DNA from: Chamaecyparis obtusa
Taxonomy: Eukaryota; Streptophyta; Pinopsida; Cupressales; Cupressaceae
Assembly: GCA_027943335.1 (NCBI GenBank)
Contig: BSBK01001113.1
Location: 670,501-734,500 of the forward strand
Direction: 5' to 3'
DNA: 64,000 nt
In this document: one piece after another, positions 1 to 12,125 of the stretch
How positions within the stretch are numbered: the stretch's first letter is position 1
Layout of the letters: every line of letters starts with the position of its first letter
Made by a program: the position numbers and the translations under genes
The notes under the pieces: model-generated
Told to the model about the DNA's origin: nothing
Databases searched by the model: none
Seen by the model: the letters and a program-made list of their open reading frames with translations, nothing else

Positions 1-708
1 ATTTTTCATTCATTATATGCATTATCATTTGTTCACTTATTACTATGAAATATCTACATTGTCATCATCATTATTGATTATATCATTAAAATCATTACAT
101 TAGAAATACATAGCATTAAATAAAATCCCATTTAGGAAATAAATTTCAAATGAACATTCTCATCACATGATAAATCATCAACCATTATGCATCGAAATGA
201 AAGTAAACCATTTGCATTATAGAACATAAGTACTATGCATATCAAAGAACATCATAACATCTTGCATATGTCAGTACACACATGTATATAATCATCAAAG
301 CAGTCATAATAGAGCCACATTATGCATATATAGTCTATCACATAGAGTCCATAAAAATAAATAACCTATCCAAATGTCTGATGATATCTCATAAAATGAT
401 AATGTGTCCAAGTGTGCCCATCAAGTCATAAACATAATTAAAAATACTGATACAATGGTGCTACAGATATAAAAGAGTATACAACATCATGTTAGAGATA
501 GTTAGAGTCACCATTTTTGAACTGTCTAAGACCCTTGCTAGTTCATTATTTTGAAGCTCATTCAACATGTTTAGTTGATAGTTTTTCCCTACAATAATCC
601 TTCAAGTGTTTATGCCGTTCAAAGTCATCTAAGAAATAGTCTTCAAGTTTGTCAAGTTCAAATTTGGCCTTCCTTAGATGAACCTTTTTCAAGACTAATG
701 TCTCATGT
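1..708. other. AT-rich sequence, no gene recognised
   Basis: AT-rich non-coding sequence. The only open frame is 558-752 on the minus strand (64 codons, highly charged). It runs into the palindrome at 709-758 and matches nothing I recognise. It could be a small retroelement fragment, but I would not call it a gene. Confidence 0.4.
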
Positions 709-758
709 GAACCACTTTGAACCACTTTGAACTCTGGTTCAAAGTAGTTCAAAGCAGT
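709..758. repeat. Hairpin copy 1 (GAACCACTTTGAA palindrome)
   Basis: The left arm has two direct copies of AACCACTTTG. The right arm is the near-complement, with GGTTCAAAG, AGTTCAAAG and AGTTCAA in series, and the loop is about 6 nt (CTCTGG region). The same structure recurs at 831-886. It lies about 500 bp upstream of the TATA box at 1217. Confidence 0.75.
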
Positions 759-830
759 TCAATGAAGGATTTCTTTTCTAATGATTGTTTTATACAGGTG
801 GGCCCTGGCCTACATCATCTTCTTGGTGGT

Positions 831-886
831 GAACCACTTCGAACCACTTTGAACTCTAGTTCAAAGTAGTTCAAAGAGGTTCAAAG
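831..886. repeat. Hairpin copy 2 (GAACCACTTTGAA palindrome)
   Basis: Second copy of the hairpin at 709-758, in the same orientation. The arms differ by only a few bases (GAACCACTTC at the start, loop CTCTAG, right arm ending GGTTCAAAG). The copies are separated by about 72 bp of unrelated sequence. Confidence 0.75.
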
Positions 887-1216
887 ATAGATCATGAGAA
901 AAGTCATAAATGAAAGGATAGTTGATGGGACACATGATATAAGCTGACATTGAAATGATGATTAAGTTTTAAAGCCGGGCAGTTTTGATTTGATGGGAAA
1001 AATAAAGGAAATCTCAGATGAAGTTATGGGTGACGATTAATGAATTCATTAGCATGAGTGGAAGATATCATTTGAGGAATGGTTAATAATGATCATGAAG
1101 ATGGCTGATTTCAAGGATGTCCTTTTGCTGAGTCATCACTATTTACATCATTTGAAATTAATGTCCTCAACTAATGCTCATTAAAGTCAATTTTCTAGGG
1201 CATTAATCTTTCAAAA

Positions 1217-1224
1217 TATAAATA
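1217..1224 (+). promoter_or_regulatory. Probable TATA box (TATAAATA)
   Basis: A plant-type TATA box lies about 60 bp upstream of the decayed plus-strand reading frame that begins near 1276. The spacing fits a transcription start near 1250. It is probably the promoter of an old LTR whose ends I could not find. This is inferred from motif and position only. Confidence 0.4.
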
Positions 1225-1275
1225 GCTCTGTAAGTTTTTCTTTCCTATTAAGCTTTCTGCAGAGTCTCAGCTATT

Positions 1276-2729
1276 GGAGAAGAATTTGTTCCAAGTCTGC
1301 GTGAAACAGGTCAAGTTACATCTCCTAAGAAAAAGGTGGTTCCAGACAAGCATCCTACCACACCAAGATCGAGACCTAGAATAAGATCAAAAAAGTGTGG
1401 TCAAATGGCATCCTGGGGTCAGACTACCTGGATATCGAGATTAATGATGATGACATTTCTTTTCCACCAGATCAACAGGAGAAGGTTCAGGAAATCCTTA
1501 CTGGGGGCACGAATCTTTCTCAAGTTGAGAATACTCTTGTAAAAACTCCTAACAATCAGATGGTCACCAGCTCGGTTCCTCCCTAGTTAACTAAGTCAGT
1601 AAATAAGAGGAGAAGTTATAAACCAATTTCACTTCCTGTGAAGGAGATTGTCACTAAATATGCTACCCAGACTCCTAAAGCAAAAAGAATGAAGAGTGAC
1701 ACTAGGCTCTCTACCGATCCATCTACTAGAAAGGTAACCATAGAAATAGCCACTTTCAAGCCCAAAGAGGGAATTCAGGAACCGGAGGTTGAAGACTTTG
1801 AAATCACAAAAATGGAGCTTGGTGTTTTAAATAGGGATTCTAGGGATCACCTATTTAAATTCTCAGCTGATCACATGCTCGGGCAGTCACAAAAAGATGG
1901 ATGGGAGAAACACGAACTGAAACAATTGGTCTCTACCATGGCTGAATTTATTTCCTCACTTGCTGACAATGGAGTATTGCCACTAGCCTAGTCTTCCCAA
2001 GACTTTGATCCAAATTTAGTTGAAAGCCAAAGGTTAGTGAAACAAATGTAGTAGGGGAGGGTTCTGATGGAAGTCATGAAGTCTTGGATAAACAATGTTA
2101 TAACTGAAGGGAGTGCTTTCATCTACAAGTTTATATCCACCTGTCTAGATGGTGAAGGGTTACTTGGTGAATTTCAAACCCTGGTTCCAAGCTAGGAGAT
2201 GGAGGAAGAGAAATGCGTAGCGATCATCCTTTAGGTTCAAGAGATAGAAACCTACAGTGTGACTCAATTCTTGGCTGAGAACCCGATGAAACTAGTGGAT
2301 CCCTGTATCTTGTTTATCCTAAAATAGAACTTTGGATGGAAAAATATGATGTTCAAGGCTACAATCTCTCAAGCCAAGGAAATCAAAAAAGAGGTGCTGG
2401 ATATGCATGTGGATGCCCTCAAGGATATCAAAATAGTGATTCCCTTGAGTATTCTGCAAATTGATGAGGGTAACAGAGATGTGAATGCCATGATGAAAGT
2501 CTTTATAGACACTATGAATGCTCTCAAGGAAAATGAAGTGCCTACAGTTTAGGATTTCACCAGAGTTTCAAATGTGGAATCTATGTTGTTGCTGAACTGA
2601 GGGTAGTTACCTAAGTAGGTAGAGAGGATCAAGGAGTTAAGGTGGGAAAAGAATGCAACTCGGGCAAAACTGGTAGGTCTGAAGAATCTACATTTCTAGC
2701 CAGCCTAGGAATTGGTGAACATCTTTTGA
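1276..2729 (+). pseudogene. Decayed gag-like reading frame of an old element (ORF-A)
   Basis: An open stretch at 1276-1393 continues, after one frameshift near 1393, in a single frame to about 2729, giving roughly 480 codons. That frame has 14 in-frame stops: 12 TAG and 2 TGA. TAGs are at 1584, 1989, 2049, 2052, 2193, 2232, 2325, 2550, 2604, 2616, 2697 and 2706; TGAs are at 2598 and 2727. The protein is rich in Lys and Glu, with a basic, Pro-containing N-terminal part and helical, charged segments around 2346-2552. There is no zinc knuckle, protease or RT motif. The composition resembles the second ORF of the non-autonomous element at 23661-31053, but I see no clear sequence match. I treat it as a retroelement gag or accessory protein of unknown function. 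Confidence 0.5.
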
Positions 2730-3583
2730 TCCTGGAAGCTCGTACAGACCACCACGTCAGAAGGCTCCGCAGGGAGTTAGTAGTTTTTGCAACAGCATTT
2801 CCCTTTCTTTACGTTTTAAGTGACAGATGCTTTCAAACTCTATTGTTGGTTATGTAGCAGGTTTAAACAGTTTTTTTGGTGTCTGAGAGGCCAGGTTTTT
2901 TTGGAGGCTCTCTTGGACTTGAAACTATTAATGTTGGAGCATTGAACAGTGAAGGGGTTAGAAAATATAGATAGGAAATAGATATTTTTTTTTTTTTGGA
3001 AAGAAAATAGTTAGCATAGTCTTTTAATTTCTAAAATAGCTATGACTGATTTTTTATTAGACTTTGATCCAATCTTATATGAATACATAAATGCATGGTA
3101 TGGTTTAGATCTTTGAATCAAAATATGGAATGTATTAATTGCTTTGAAAGTTGATACATTTAAATTTGTGCATATGTTATTTATATTCAGTCACTTTGGG
3201 TTTCCTTCTAGCTTATTCTTCTTAAGTTATTTTATAGGTTGTTTGCTTTAGAAGTAGTAGATAAATCTTAGTTCTCTTCTTAGTTCATTTTAATCATATG
3301 TTGATTTTGTGAATCACCTCGATACCCAAGAGTATTCAAGTGGTCCTTCTACACTTTCTGGTCAAAGGTGTATGATTTTACTTTTTGTTAGTAATTCACT
3401 GAATATTATACAAGGAAGTTGTACCTTAAAAATACAGAGGGAAGCAATTTCCTATGCTTACCCAGCTGTTGATGAATCATTTGTCTTTAGAAGTGTAGAG
3501 TCTTTATTCAATATTCATTTAAAAATAGGAAGAAAAATCTATTTTCCAACACATCACTATGAGCCACTGCCTCCAAACTCAGC
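2730..3583. other. Non-coding, probable element 3' region
   Basis: AT-rich sequence with a T run near 2986-2998. An open frame at 3309-3701 (130 codons, +) overlaps the PMD remnant antisense and has no recognisable motif, so I do not call it. Confidence 0.35.
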
Positions 3584-5702
3584 CTATCGATGTGTGTGTG
3601 ATGCAATAAATGGTACTGGTGCTGCTAGATCTCTTGAACTTGAAGGAGGTCTCAGAGGACATGATGATGTCCCTCCGCTACCGGCTGATCCATGCCTCTG
3701 ATGCACAACTATCCTAATTGCATATGAGCTCTTTGAAGCTCCCGATCCACTGATCCCTAGGAACAACCTATCTATAGGCCTCCTTCTAGTAGGTGATCTC
3801 CCTACCAGCTCACATCATCACTCATAGGCTATCTGCATATAGTCCCAATGCCTTTGTAGACTCAAGCTCATCTAATAAGGACTCAACCTCTCCTAGTCAC
3901 TCTATGGTGGCATCTCACTCATGTTTGACCTCTTCAACCTCACTCTCTAGTCTCTTCACTTGTCTATCCAGTCCTAGGACACAGTATGCTTGTACTTGTA
4001 TAATCACTAGTCTGACTAGCAATCTATCAATATCAATGTCCTCCTTTGTAGTGTCCCTCTGTAAGTAGGGATCCTGATCCCCAACATCCATCTCTACCTC
4101 CTCATCTTAGGCACCAACATGAGGCATCTACATATCCTATCCTCCTATGTCAAGCATCTTCTCATCTTGTATGTCATCCTATATGAAAACCTTTTGTATT
4201 AGTCCCTCCTGACCAAGTACATCATCCACATCATCCTAAACTGGGGCCTATATTTGTGCTTCCTGTATAGGTACTTGTGCATGTACTGTTGGATCCACCT
4301 GTATAGGGGCAACTATTGATATCTATATTGGGGTTCGTACGGGCATCTATGCTGGTGGCTGTCACCACACCTATCTTGCAAGGGGTCACATCAACCCCCA
4401 CGGTCACACACCTTAGCCTCTCATCTGAGGCCCAAATCTATCACCCCTTCCTCCATTGGGACCACCATCACCACCGTTGCCTACATCACCACCTCTACCT
4501 CCACCTCTCCCTCAACCTCTCCTTTCCCACCCTCATCATCTGTCTCAACGTCTCTCTCTAGTACCCCTCTATAGTAGCCTCTCTATGGTAGCCTCTTTGC
4601 TGGGTCAGACAATCTTGGGAATGGATGATCCCTGAGATATCTCTCGTAATCCCCTATCATGCCTAGGTCTATGACCCCCTATCTCATAGACCATGCTTGA
4701 AATGACATGTCTAAGAACTCCCATCCAGCGATCTCAAAAGATACCATGGGTCCCAATTGCACTTCTCCTAATGAGTACGTGCAAACTCTATAACCCCTTG
4801 CGACATCCTCTAGATCCTACCAAACTATTGTAGGACCCGACTAACCACCTATCTCTCTATAATATAGGGAGTCCTCCCTATTAGTGATTGAGAGTCAAAA
4901 TAGTATTCGAGCTGACGCTCATCCTTCCATGACTCACACCCAAGATAGGGTCTCCAAATCACCATATAAATAGTATCAAATGTGTACCGCAAAAACTCTA
5001 GATGTCCCAGCTTATGATGAGATAGGATAGATGCATAAATAAATATATATGGCTGCTCGACACCTTAGAATCACAATGTTGTGGGTGGTGTAATAGAAAT
5101 GTGCTCCCATGCCCATAAATGGATCAAGTAGCACCAGCTAATAAAGATGCTCCTCTATGATATACCACCTGATGAAGATCATGATACAAATGTGCTAACA
5201 AGAATACCCCCCAAGAAAAATAGGTCCCCTCATCCATCATCCTCTGCAGAGTTCTCCCCTAACCAATTGTGAAGCCATGAGACCATCGATCTTGGTAGAC
5301 ATAGCCTCTGATTGCTCCAGCCAAAACAACAGGGAGAGGATCATAAAAATCAACCATATCCTCCCAACTGATCTCTGACTCATCACTGTCGTCATCACCA
5401 ACTACTGCTCTACACTTTGCCAAACTGTCATGCTGATCATAGTGCACCAGCTCTCTGGTAATTGGAAGCCGAAGGATGCGACACACATCCTCTAATGTGT
5501 CAGTCATCTCTTCTGTGGGGAGATGAAAGGTACTTTTCTCCGAGTGCCATCTCTCAGCTAATTTTGTTAGCATGCCTAGATTCACCCAAATCTCAAGCAT
5601 GTAAATAATATGATATAATCAGGTAGCCCCAGTCAATAGCCTATCAGTCTCTGACAGTGCCAACCTCAAATTCTGAGTGATGGGATATCTCTCTTGCGAC
5701 AT
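3584..5702 (-). pseudogene. Plant mobile domain (PMD / MAIN-like) protein remnant
   Basis: The probable start is the ATG at 5702. After one in-frame stop, the readable N-terminal part (5259-5600) has the hallmark PMD block: LAERWHSEKSTFHLPTEEM followed by TDTLEDVCRILRLPI. This is the 'W..E..TFHLP.GE.T.TLEDV...LGLPI' signature of the aminotransferase-like plant mobile domain. Further down the minus strand, shifted frames keep domain-like pieces such as IGGxSGPTIVW and AGWEFLDMSFQAW (about 4870-4690), then a low-complexity tail to 3584. PMDs occur in cellular MAIN/MAIL proteins and in transposable elements. Multiple stops and frameshifts make this a dead copy, and its position among element debris suggests transposon origin. 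Confidence 0.7.
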
Positions 5703-6829
5703 CAAACTGTCAATAATGTCCTCCTATCATAATCATCAAATAGAAAAACTATCAGGTTTCAATCAAACTGATCTATCTATCTATCCTATCCTATCAATCG
5801 AACACATGTTTATCACATGAACTAATAGATAATTCTATCAATTGTCTACACTCAAGAAGGTTAACTAGTGACCATGCTATGATGTTGCCTATCTTGACAA
5901 ACAATCGATCAAATACCAAGCTGACAGATCATATCAATCTTTCGATAATTGGTTTGACCTAATTCAAGTTCTTATTTTCCATATTCTAAAATCTAAATCA
6001 AATGCGCAACATAGAAAAGTGTTTGTGCAGAACCCCCCACTAATTGAACAAATTTAACATATGCGCAACTACCCTACATAGTTGCGCTGGAAATTGTGAC
6101 CAATGCATAGAATTATGTATGCACGCATTTCATTCACAAATGTGCTACCAAATTTCTTCCTAGTACACATATGCAAGTACCCCACACATATGCACAGAAA
6201 TACCAATTTTCTACGCAAACATGGCACATTGTTGCACATACATGCATCACAACTACACATTTGTTCCTCATCTAAGAAATTTTTTTTTTCCTATCCTAAC
6301 CTAAGGATTGATCTAACCTAAACATGCTAAAATTACACTAAATCATGCAAAAATTGACAAATTGACTAAGTAGGATGAGTCACCTACTGGCTCTCCCAAA
6401 TTTGGCGGCCTCTAGAAGTGTCTTACCCTCTCGAAGCAGTCATCTGACAACAGGAATGACATCTTCTCATCTATGCTCTTCTCTCTCTCAATCTCCAATC
6501 ACAAAATGACAAGTGTAAACAATGACCCTATAGTGGCCCCTTTGGCCCTATATATAGCATGTGGACCCATTTTTCTTGATGTGCGGACCCTACTTATCAA
6601 TTTTTTTCCCGATTATCTCTGTTTCACACACATTTCTTCTGAATCTTTTCATGAGATTGATTGTAAACTAAATACAAAAAAAAATTAAAATTAAAATAAT
6701 AATAAAATATTTTTTTATCAATCACTCTCTTGAGGGGGCATGCATAGGTCGCTTTCATCTAAGACATTGTTTGGGGCAGGGGCAAAATGCTTGATTTTTC
6801 TTTGAACAATGTGATCAAAACATTATTTC
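5703..6829. other. No gene seen between PMD remnant and LTR
   Basis: AT-rich sequence with short open frames on both strands (6069-6321), which are not convincing. The last 100 bp lead into the polypurine tract at 6830 and probably form the 3' untranslated part of the plus-strand LTR element. Confidence 0.35.
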
Positions 6830-6843
6830 AAAGAGGGGAAAAA
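6830..6843 (+). promoter_or_regulatory. Polypurine tract before a probable 3' LTR
   Basis: An uninterrupted purine run, AAAGAGGGGAAAAA, ends immediately before TGTATAC, as expected for the plus-strand primer of an LTR retrotransposon. Confidence 0.5.
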
Positions 6844-7934
6844 TGTATACACTAAAAAGTGACTTTATTAATTAATTAAATATTTATTATTTAATTAATA
6901 TTTATTTCTTCTATTATTAAATAAATTATTCAATTTATTCAATATATTCACTATAGTCTATTCTTCTTATCCTAAGTCCTCTAAATAGTCTTATTAAAGT
7001 GATTTAATCAATTACACAATCACTAAATATGACTAAGTCCCCTAGTCCACCTCATCCACCTAGTCACCTGACACATCACCTTAGCTAAAATAATTAATTA
7101 TTATTAATTATTAATAAGTCATTATCCTCACACACACATGTCCTATTTCTAAGGGCTATGTGGCCTCATAAGACTTGGTCTCATGACCACATGTCTTCTT
7201 CTAAACCAAGTCAAGAAGCAATCCCTATTCCTAAGGAGCTTTTCAAGCCACCTCAAAGAGTCAAAGGTGACTCATGAGACACTTGTACCAAGAGTCCTCA
7301 TGAGGAAAAGGTCCTTCCCCTTTCCTCTCAATGTTCTTTGTGAGACACTTGACATGTGTCTTTCCATTCCTCCTTCTCCTCCATGGCAATGTAGGAGGAA
7401 CATCCTCCCTATTTTTCCTCTCACATTCGAACTACATCCCCCTTTCTCTCAACCCCTTCAACCAAGTCAATTGTAGCCCTAGGATCTTCCACCTTTCAAT
7501 CTTCACCCTAGGATTATGCCACCTAGGCTTGAGTCCTCCAAAAATCTATAAAAGTAGCCTCATTTTCCCTTTGTGGGCTAATAGGAAATATTAATTTTCA
7601 AGCAATCAAGCATCCAAGAAATCCATATCATTTTGTGAGGATTTTCATAAACATTATATCTACCATAGTTGCATAAAGGCTAGTTTTGCATATAAATCTA
7701 TTCAATCTCCACATGTTGGTGACATCTTGGGTAGGGATCTTCAATTGGAAATTTGAGAGATCAACACATCCAAGGAATCGAGGCTAGGAGGAAAATGGAG
7801 ATAAGATACAATGATTAAGTGAAGGTAAACTTGTTTTAAGTTCATTTGATCATTTGTAATCTTCATTGTGTTGCAATTAGATTGATTTATTAGCTTAGAT
7901 AATTAGTTAGTATTTCATTTATAATAGTTAGACA
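6844..7934 (+). mobile_element. Probable 3' LTR of an otherwise unidentified element
   Basis: About 1.1 kb running from TGTATAC to AGACA (TG...CA ends), preceded by a polypurine tract and carrying TATAAAAG at 7547-7554, about 700 bp in. Its right end falls exactly where the minus-strand coding frame of protein X is cut, so X was probably the insertion target. No partner LTR is visible; the 5' end must lie outside the window or be lost. Short ORFs inside (7183-7594) are treated as chance. Confidence 0.45.
7547..7554 (+). promoter_or_regulatory. TATA box (TATAAAAG) inside the probable LTR
   Basis: A consensus plant TATA box about 380 bp from the LTR end, consistent with an LTR promoter reading rightward. 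Confidence 0.45.
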
Positions 7935-8864
7935 TCTATTTTGCATATAACCTGAAATCTTGTCAGCCATCCATAATTGGTAGAGTGAGTTGAAAGAAAT
8001 TTTCCTTCCAATACTGCATTCAAATTTGTCAATATTTTGATGCAGTTTGCAATGCCTTCATGAGTTTTGTCCTGAGAAAGCTTGCCTAAATCAGACGTCA
8101 TTGTGTCCTCCAAATTTCTTTTGTAAGATTCTCTTCCAACTAAATTCATTGATGAGTAATTAGTACCAGGACTTGGCAAACCAAGAGTTATCAATTTAGT
8201 TGTTTTACTATTCAACTTGGTGAGCTTTGGCCCGAATAAGGTAAGAGTTTCACCTGCTTCTATTAGTTTCTACCATTTTTTAAAGACAGAGTTCACCTTT
8301 ATTGATGCACCAACGCAATCCTAAATTCCCTTTCTTGCCAAATGCCTGCCACTAGTTGTGTTGATTGCTTGCATAATCTTCTTTGGAGTATTCTGTCTCT
8401 GACCAATTTTTTGTTCTTCTCAATGTGCTCTTTTAGCTTTCCAAAAACATCTCTAAGACTTTCATTCTTTTCAAACCAATCACACAACCTATTAGTAGAC
8501 ACCTTTATTTTCCCCCATAAGTATTTTTTATTTTCTTTACTATATTATTTACATGGTCATTCAAGCTATTTTCATAATTTTTAATTATATTATTTGCCTT
8601 CTTTAGGTCTTCTCTCATTTCTGAGAACTGGTGTTCACTATGTTTTTTTATTTGCTCTGCTTTCTCTTCCCACTATTTTTTTTTTACCCTCTCATTCTCC
8701 AATTCTTTATTTAAGTTATTTTTTAACTGTCATGCATTCTCCATGCTTTTGTATATACTTAATGAAGAGGCTTTTTCATTCTCAAGTTTTTTTTCACTCT
8801 GTTCCAATTTTTCCCTCAAAGTTTTCAGTTCTGCATCCATATGTTCTTGTTGTCCAATTGCTTT
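7935..8864 (-). pseudogene. Protein X, C-terminal half (coiled coil), cut by two insertions
   Basis: Read leftward from 8864, the frame gives a strong heptad-like coiled coil (KAIGQQEHMDAELKTLREK and following), then KEHIEKNKKLVRD, then a less charged C-terminal part ending near TRFQVICK. A few stops and a frameshift interrupt it (open pieces 8299-8502 and 7928-8215). The reading frame resumes from 21562 across the Gypsy element, where the other side also ends in a coiled coil. The family is unrecognised. Its position among elements suggests a gag-like or element-encoded structural protein, but a captured host gene cannot be excluded. Confidence 0.55.
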
Positions 8865-11800
8865 TCTTATACACTAAGTTTGCACCCTTGGTTCAAGCTC
8901 TCATAGTCTTGATAACCTAGTATAACATGGGAATCATCTCCAAGTTGTGGGACCTATGCTAATTGAGATGAGACCTCTAGGTTCTAGGCTAGTTCCTCTT
9001 GGATAATCACCTTAATTTGCTTCTAGAAATGAAAGTAAACTTTTGAGGGAAAGAGATAGAAGGAATGCTTGGAAAGGGAAATGACTGAAAGCAAACTACC
9101 TACTAGGTGATGCACCAAAATTAGGGTTTGGATCTCAGTATAGAGGAATGGAACCAATGAAAGGCTTAGGTCTAGTAGGTCATAACTTACTGAATAGGCT
9201 TGCATAAGTGTTTCATAGGAGGGTCTGAACATAAGACGCAACTTATGACCTGCAAGCAGAAATTCACTTTTGCAACTCGGTGTAGGATTGAGAGAAGACT
9301 ATTAGGGGGCTGAAGTATACCCACAAAAACATCTAAATCAGATCAAACACAATAATACACATAATTACAGAAAGTAAGAGGGATCAAGAACCCTAACATA
9401 CCACCAAAAACATCATATACTTTGGGAAATAAGAGATAATTCAAACAAGGAAGCATGGGGACATGAAGGATTGTCATAAAATACCTCTGCAATGTTTTTA
9501 TTATCAATGGGAACTTTACAACTATATAAGCCAGAGGGTAGGAAAAATACCACAGATGACCTTTAAGAAAAGATGGATTTCTTCTACAGTTGTCCAACTC
9601 TCTTTTTACAGAAAAGTCAATTCTGAGCTCAAAAGCCCCAAAAATACATTATATACATCTCTTCTTGCATGCGGGCAAGAGTCCAAACCTAACTAGGGTT
9701 ACAAGGTTAAACAATGATATCAAACCCTAGGGTACTGATCACCTATTAATGAAAATCTCTGAGAACTGGTGATCAAATCATATATTTCTTTATGTGTTCA
9801 TCCTGTACTGAGCCCCTCCTACAAACACAGCAACCTCAATCCATCTACCCACTTGCAACTCCACTAAGCCATGAAGGCTCTCAAATCTGATCTTGAAGAT
9901 ATTTGGGTTTAAAATGATTAACCCTGTAAAAGGTGGTGCCAAGCTCATCAAAGCTTCAACATGATATGGTACTCTGTAATGTCCATGGTGGTAACTATCA
10001 GATCGTCCATCATCATCCTTCCAACCTCCACTGTCTTGAAGAATTAAATTCCAGCTACCCACTTTGTCACACATGGCCGCAAGAACAAAACCCTAGCAAA
10101 ACCTTCATAGAGATATTCAAATTCAAATATTAATGGCTAGCAGATATATTTTTAAAATGTAGTTGTTGATGCGAAACTTTTCCTGGTAGATGAATGGCCA
10201 TGATGCACTGAGAAAACAACTTTAAACTGTTCTGACAAGTCAAAACCACCATGGAAGTCAGCAGCCAATGAGAAGTGATCAAATTGACATGTCAGTATAT
10301 TTGGACCCACCTTGAGCCCTTCCTCTTTTAAGTCATTCAATGACTATGCGACTAAAGACTCATTTCTAAGTCACAAAATCCTTAGCTTTACCTTGGTCTG
10401 GTTAGGCGATTCAATGAACACTACAGTCACTGAATAGCTGGACTTTTAAGTAACCCTGGGTTACATTAAGTGAACACAAGAAAACCTTTATTCACCAAAT
10501 CGCTGAATACCTTTCAAATTCTAGGCCCAAACCTGCCACATGTCACTCTTCTACTCATTCTAGCCACTTAGTAGGCATACACCTCAGTGCTTCCCTCACA
10601 TCGGACCCACAGAGACAAGATTATAATCCAATGATGGGTGCAAGATCTCATACCCTTGGAATATTCCTTCAGATCATCCACCCACCATAGATCTGCATTA
10701 AATTGTGACCCTACAGACACATCGATCCACCTAGAAGTCCTCATTAGGACGTAGCAACCGATCAAATGCTTCACACATCAGCCCATCTGACAATGTGGAC
10801 CCACCTCACAAAGCTCAGAGATAAATTAAGATCAACGGTGGGTGCATGATCGCATGTGTCAGAAAGATTCCTTGCGGACATGCGCCAACCGTCGATCCTC
10901 TACAGATGTGAGAAGCTTTTGAATGCTGGAAACTTGGTCCCACTGACACATTGCTGAATCATTACCATGTGGACCAATGAGAAACCACCACTTGTGTACA
11001 TGTAGTAGTGGACCCTCCCAGGCATGAAGAGTTATGTCATCAAGGAGAATCAATGGTTGTCTTATAACTAGATACCTTTGACACATTTCATGAGAACACA
11101 TGCCAGCCGTAGATCTCCAAGCCTCTAACATCCCTGGGCCTGCTGAGAAAAATACAAGTCATCATCCCTCAACCAATAAAAAGCCTCCAAGTAGGACACC
11201 GTGGTAGTGGACCCACAAAAGCTTGAAGCACCAAGAAAAAGGGAAGATCAATGGTTGTTATAAGATCACAAGCCTCTGACACATGCTATGATATCTTACA
11301 ACAATCATTGATCTCATCAACTAGGACCCCACTATCACTTAACCCCAGAGGTCTTAGCGAATGCATGGCCAAAGGAAAATCACTCAGTTGTTGACTAGAA
11401 ATCTTAACATCGATTAAGTGTGAAGAATGCGTGAACAAGGCACTCACAGAATCACTAAACCAAAATTCCAACCTGGGGTTACAGTTAGAGAATGCCCGAC
11501 TGAAGGCAATCCGTGGAGTTGCTGAATACTTAAGGGAACCGCCATTTTATTTCATGACCAGGAGAAACACTACAGTCGCTAGTTCACTGAGAATAAAAGG
11601 TAACCGCTAGAGAACTTAGAGAATTGGAGACCAAAGGGAAATTAAAAGCATGTGGATATTGGGACTTTTAAGTTGCTGATAAAGTAACATAAAAATATAA
11701 TGAGAGGCTTAGGGTTTGCAAGGTTAATTTAGCACCAACGGCTACTTTTTTAAATATTTAAACTGCAAACCAGGGAATACAACAATTTGCAGAGGCTAGA

Positions 11801-11909
11801 GGACATGGCATAAAATCATGAAAATTTTAGGGATGCTTGGCAGGAGAAAAGAAGAGATTTTGGAACAGGTTTTAGCAAAATTTACATGCATATGAAAATT
11901 AGGGTAACA
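8865..11909 (-). repeat. 3' LTR of the Gypsy element
   Basis: About 3045 bp. It matches 18545-21561 along its full length, with scattered substitutions and small indels; for example, roughly 26 bp near 10257-10285 are absent from the other copy. All short ORFs inside it (such as 9023-9241, 9790-10074 and 10859-11131) occur in decayed form in both copies and are not genes. Confidence 0.9.
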
Positions 11910-12125
11910 TTTTGGCAATTTCTGCTGGATGTCAGCCTACTAGACATTGAAAACCAGTGGCCTTGAGTAATCCATTGGGCATGGGGTCATTCTGAGGAAC
12001 ACAAAACTTTGACAAAGACAGAACTGAATAGAGGGACAAAACTTGTGCACAAGCACTTCTTGGAAAGTAGGAAAATAACCTAGAAAATAGGGAAAGAAAG
12101 CAGAAAAACACATATTTACAAGAAT
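11910..12125 (-). other. Non-coding sequence between integrase and 3' LTR
   Basis: The 3' untranslated part of the Gypsy element. No clean polypurine tract is visible next to the LTR; the last bases on the minus strand are only moderately purine-rich. Confidence 0.5.

Noticed and set aside
7183..7594. Two overlapping plus-strand ORFs
   Set aside because: They overlap in different frames within a probable LTR, cross its TATA box and lack recognisable motifs.
9023..11471. Several ORFs of 60-95 codons in the Gypsy LTR
   Set aside because: They lie inside the LTR. The partner LTR (18545-21561) carries shifted or broken versions with no shared protein pattern.
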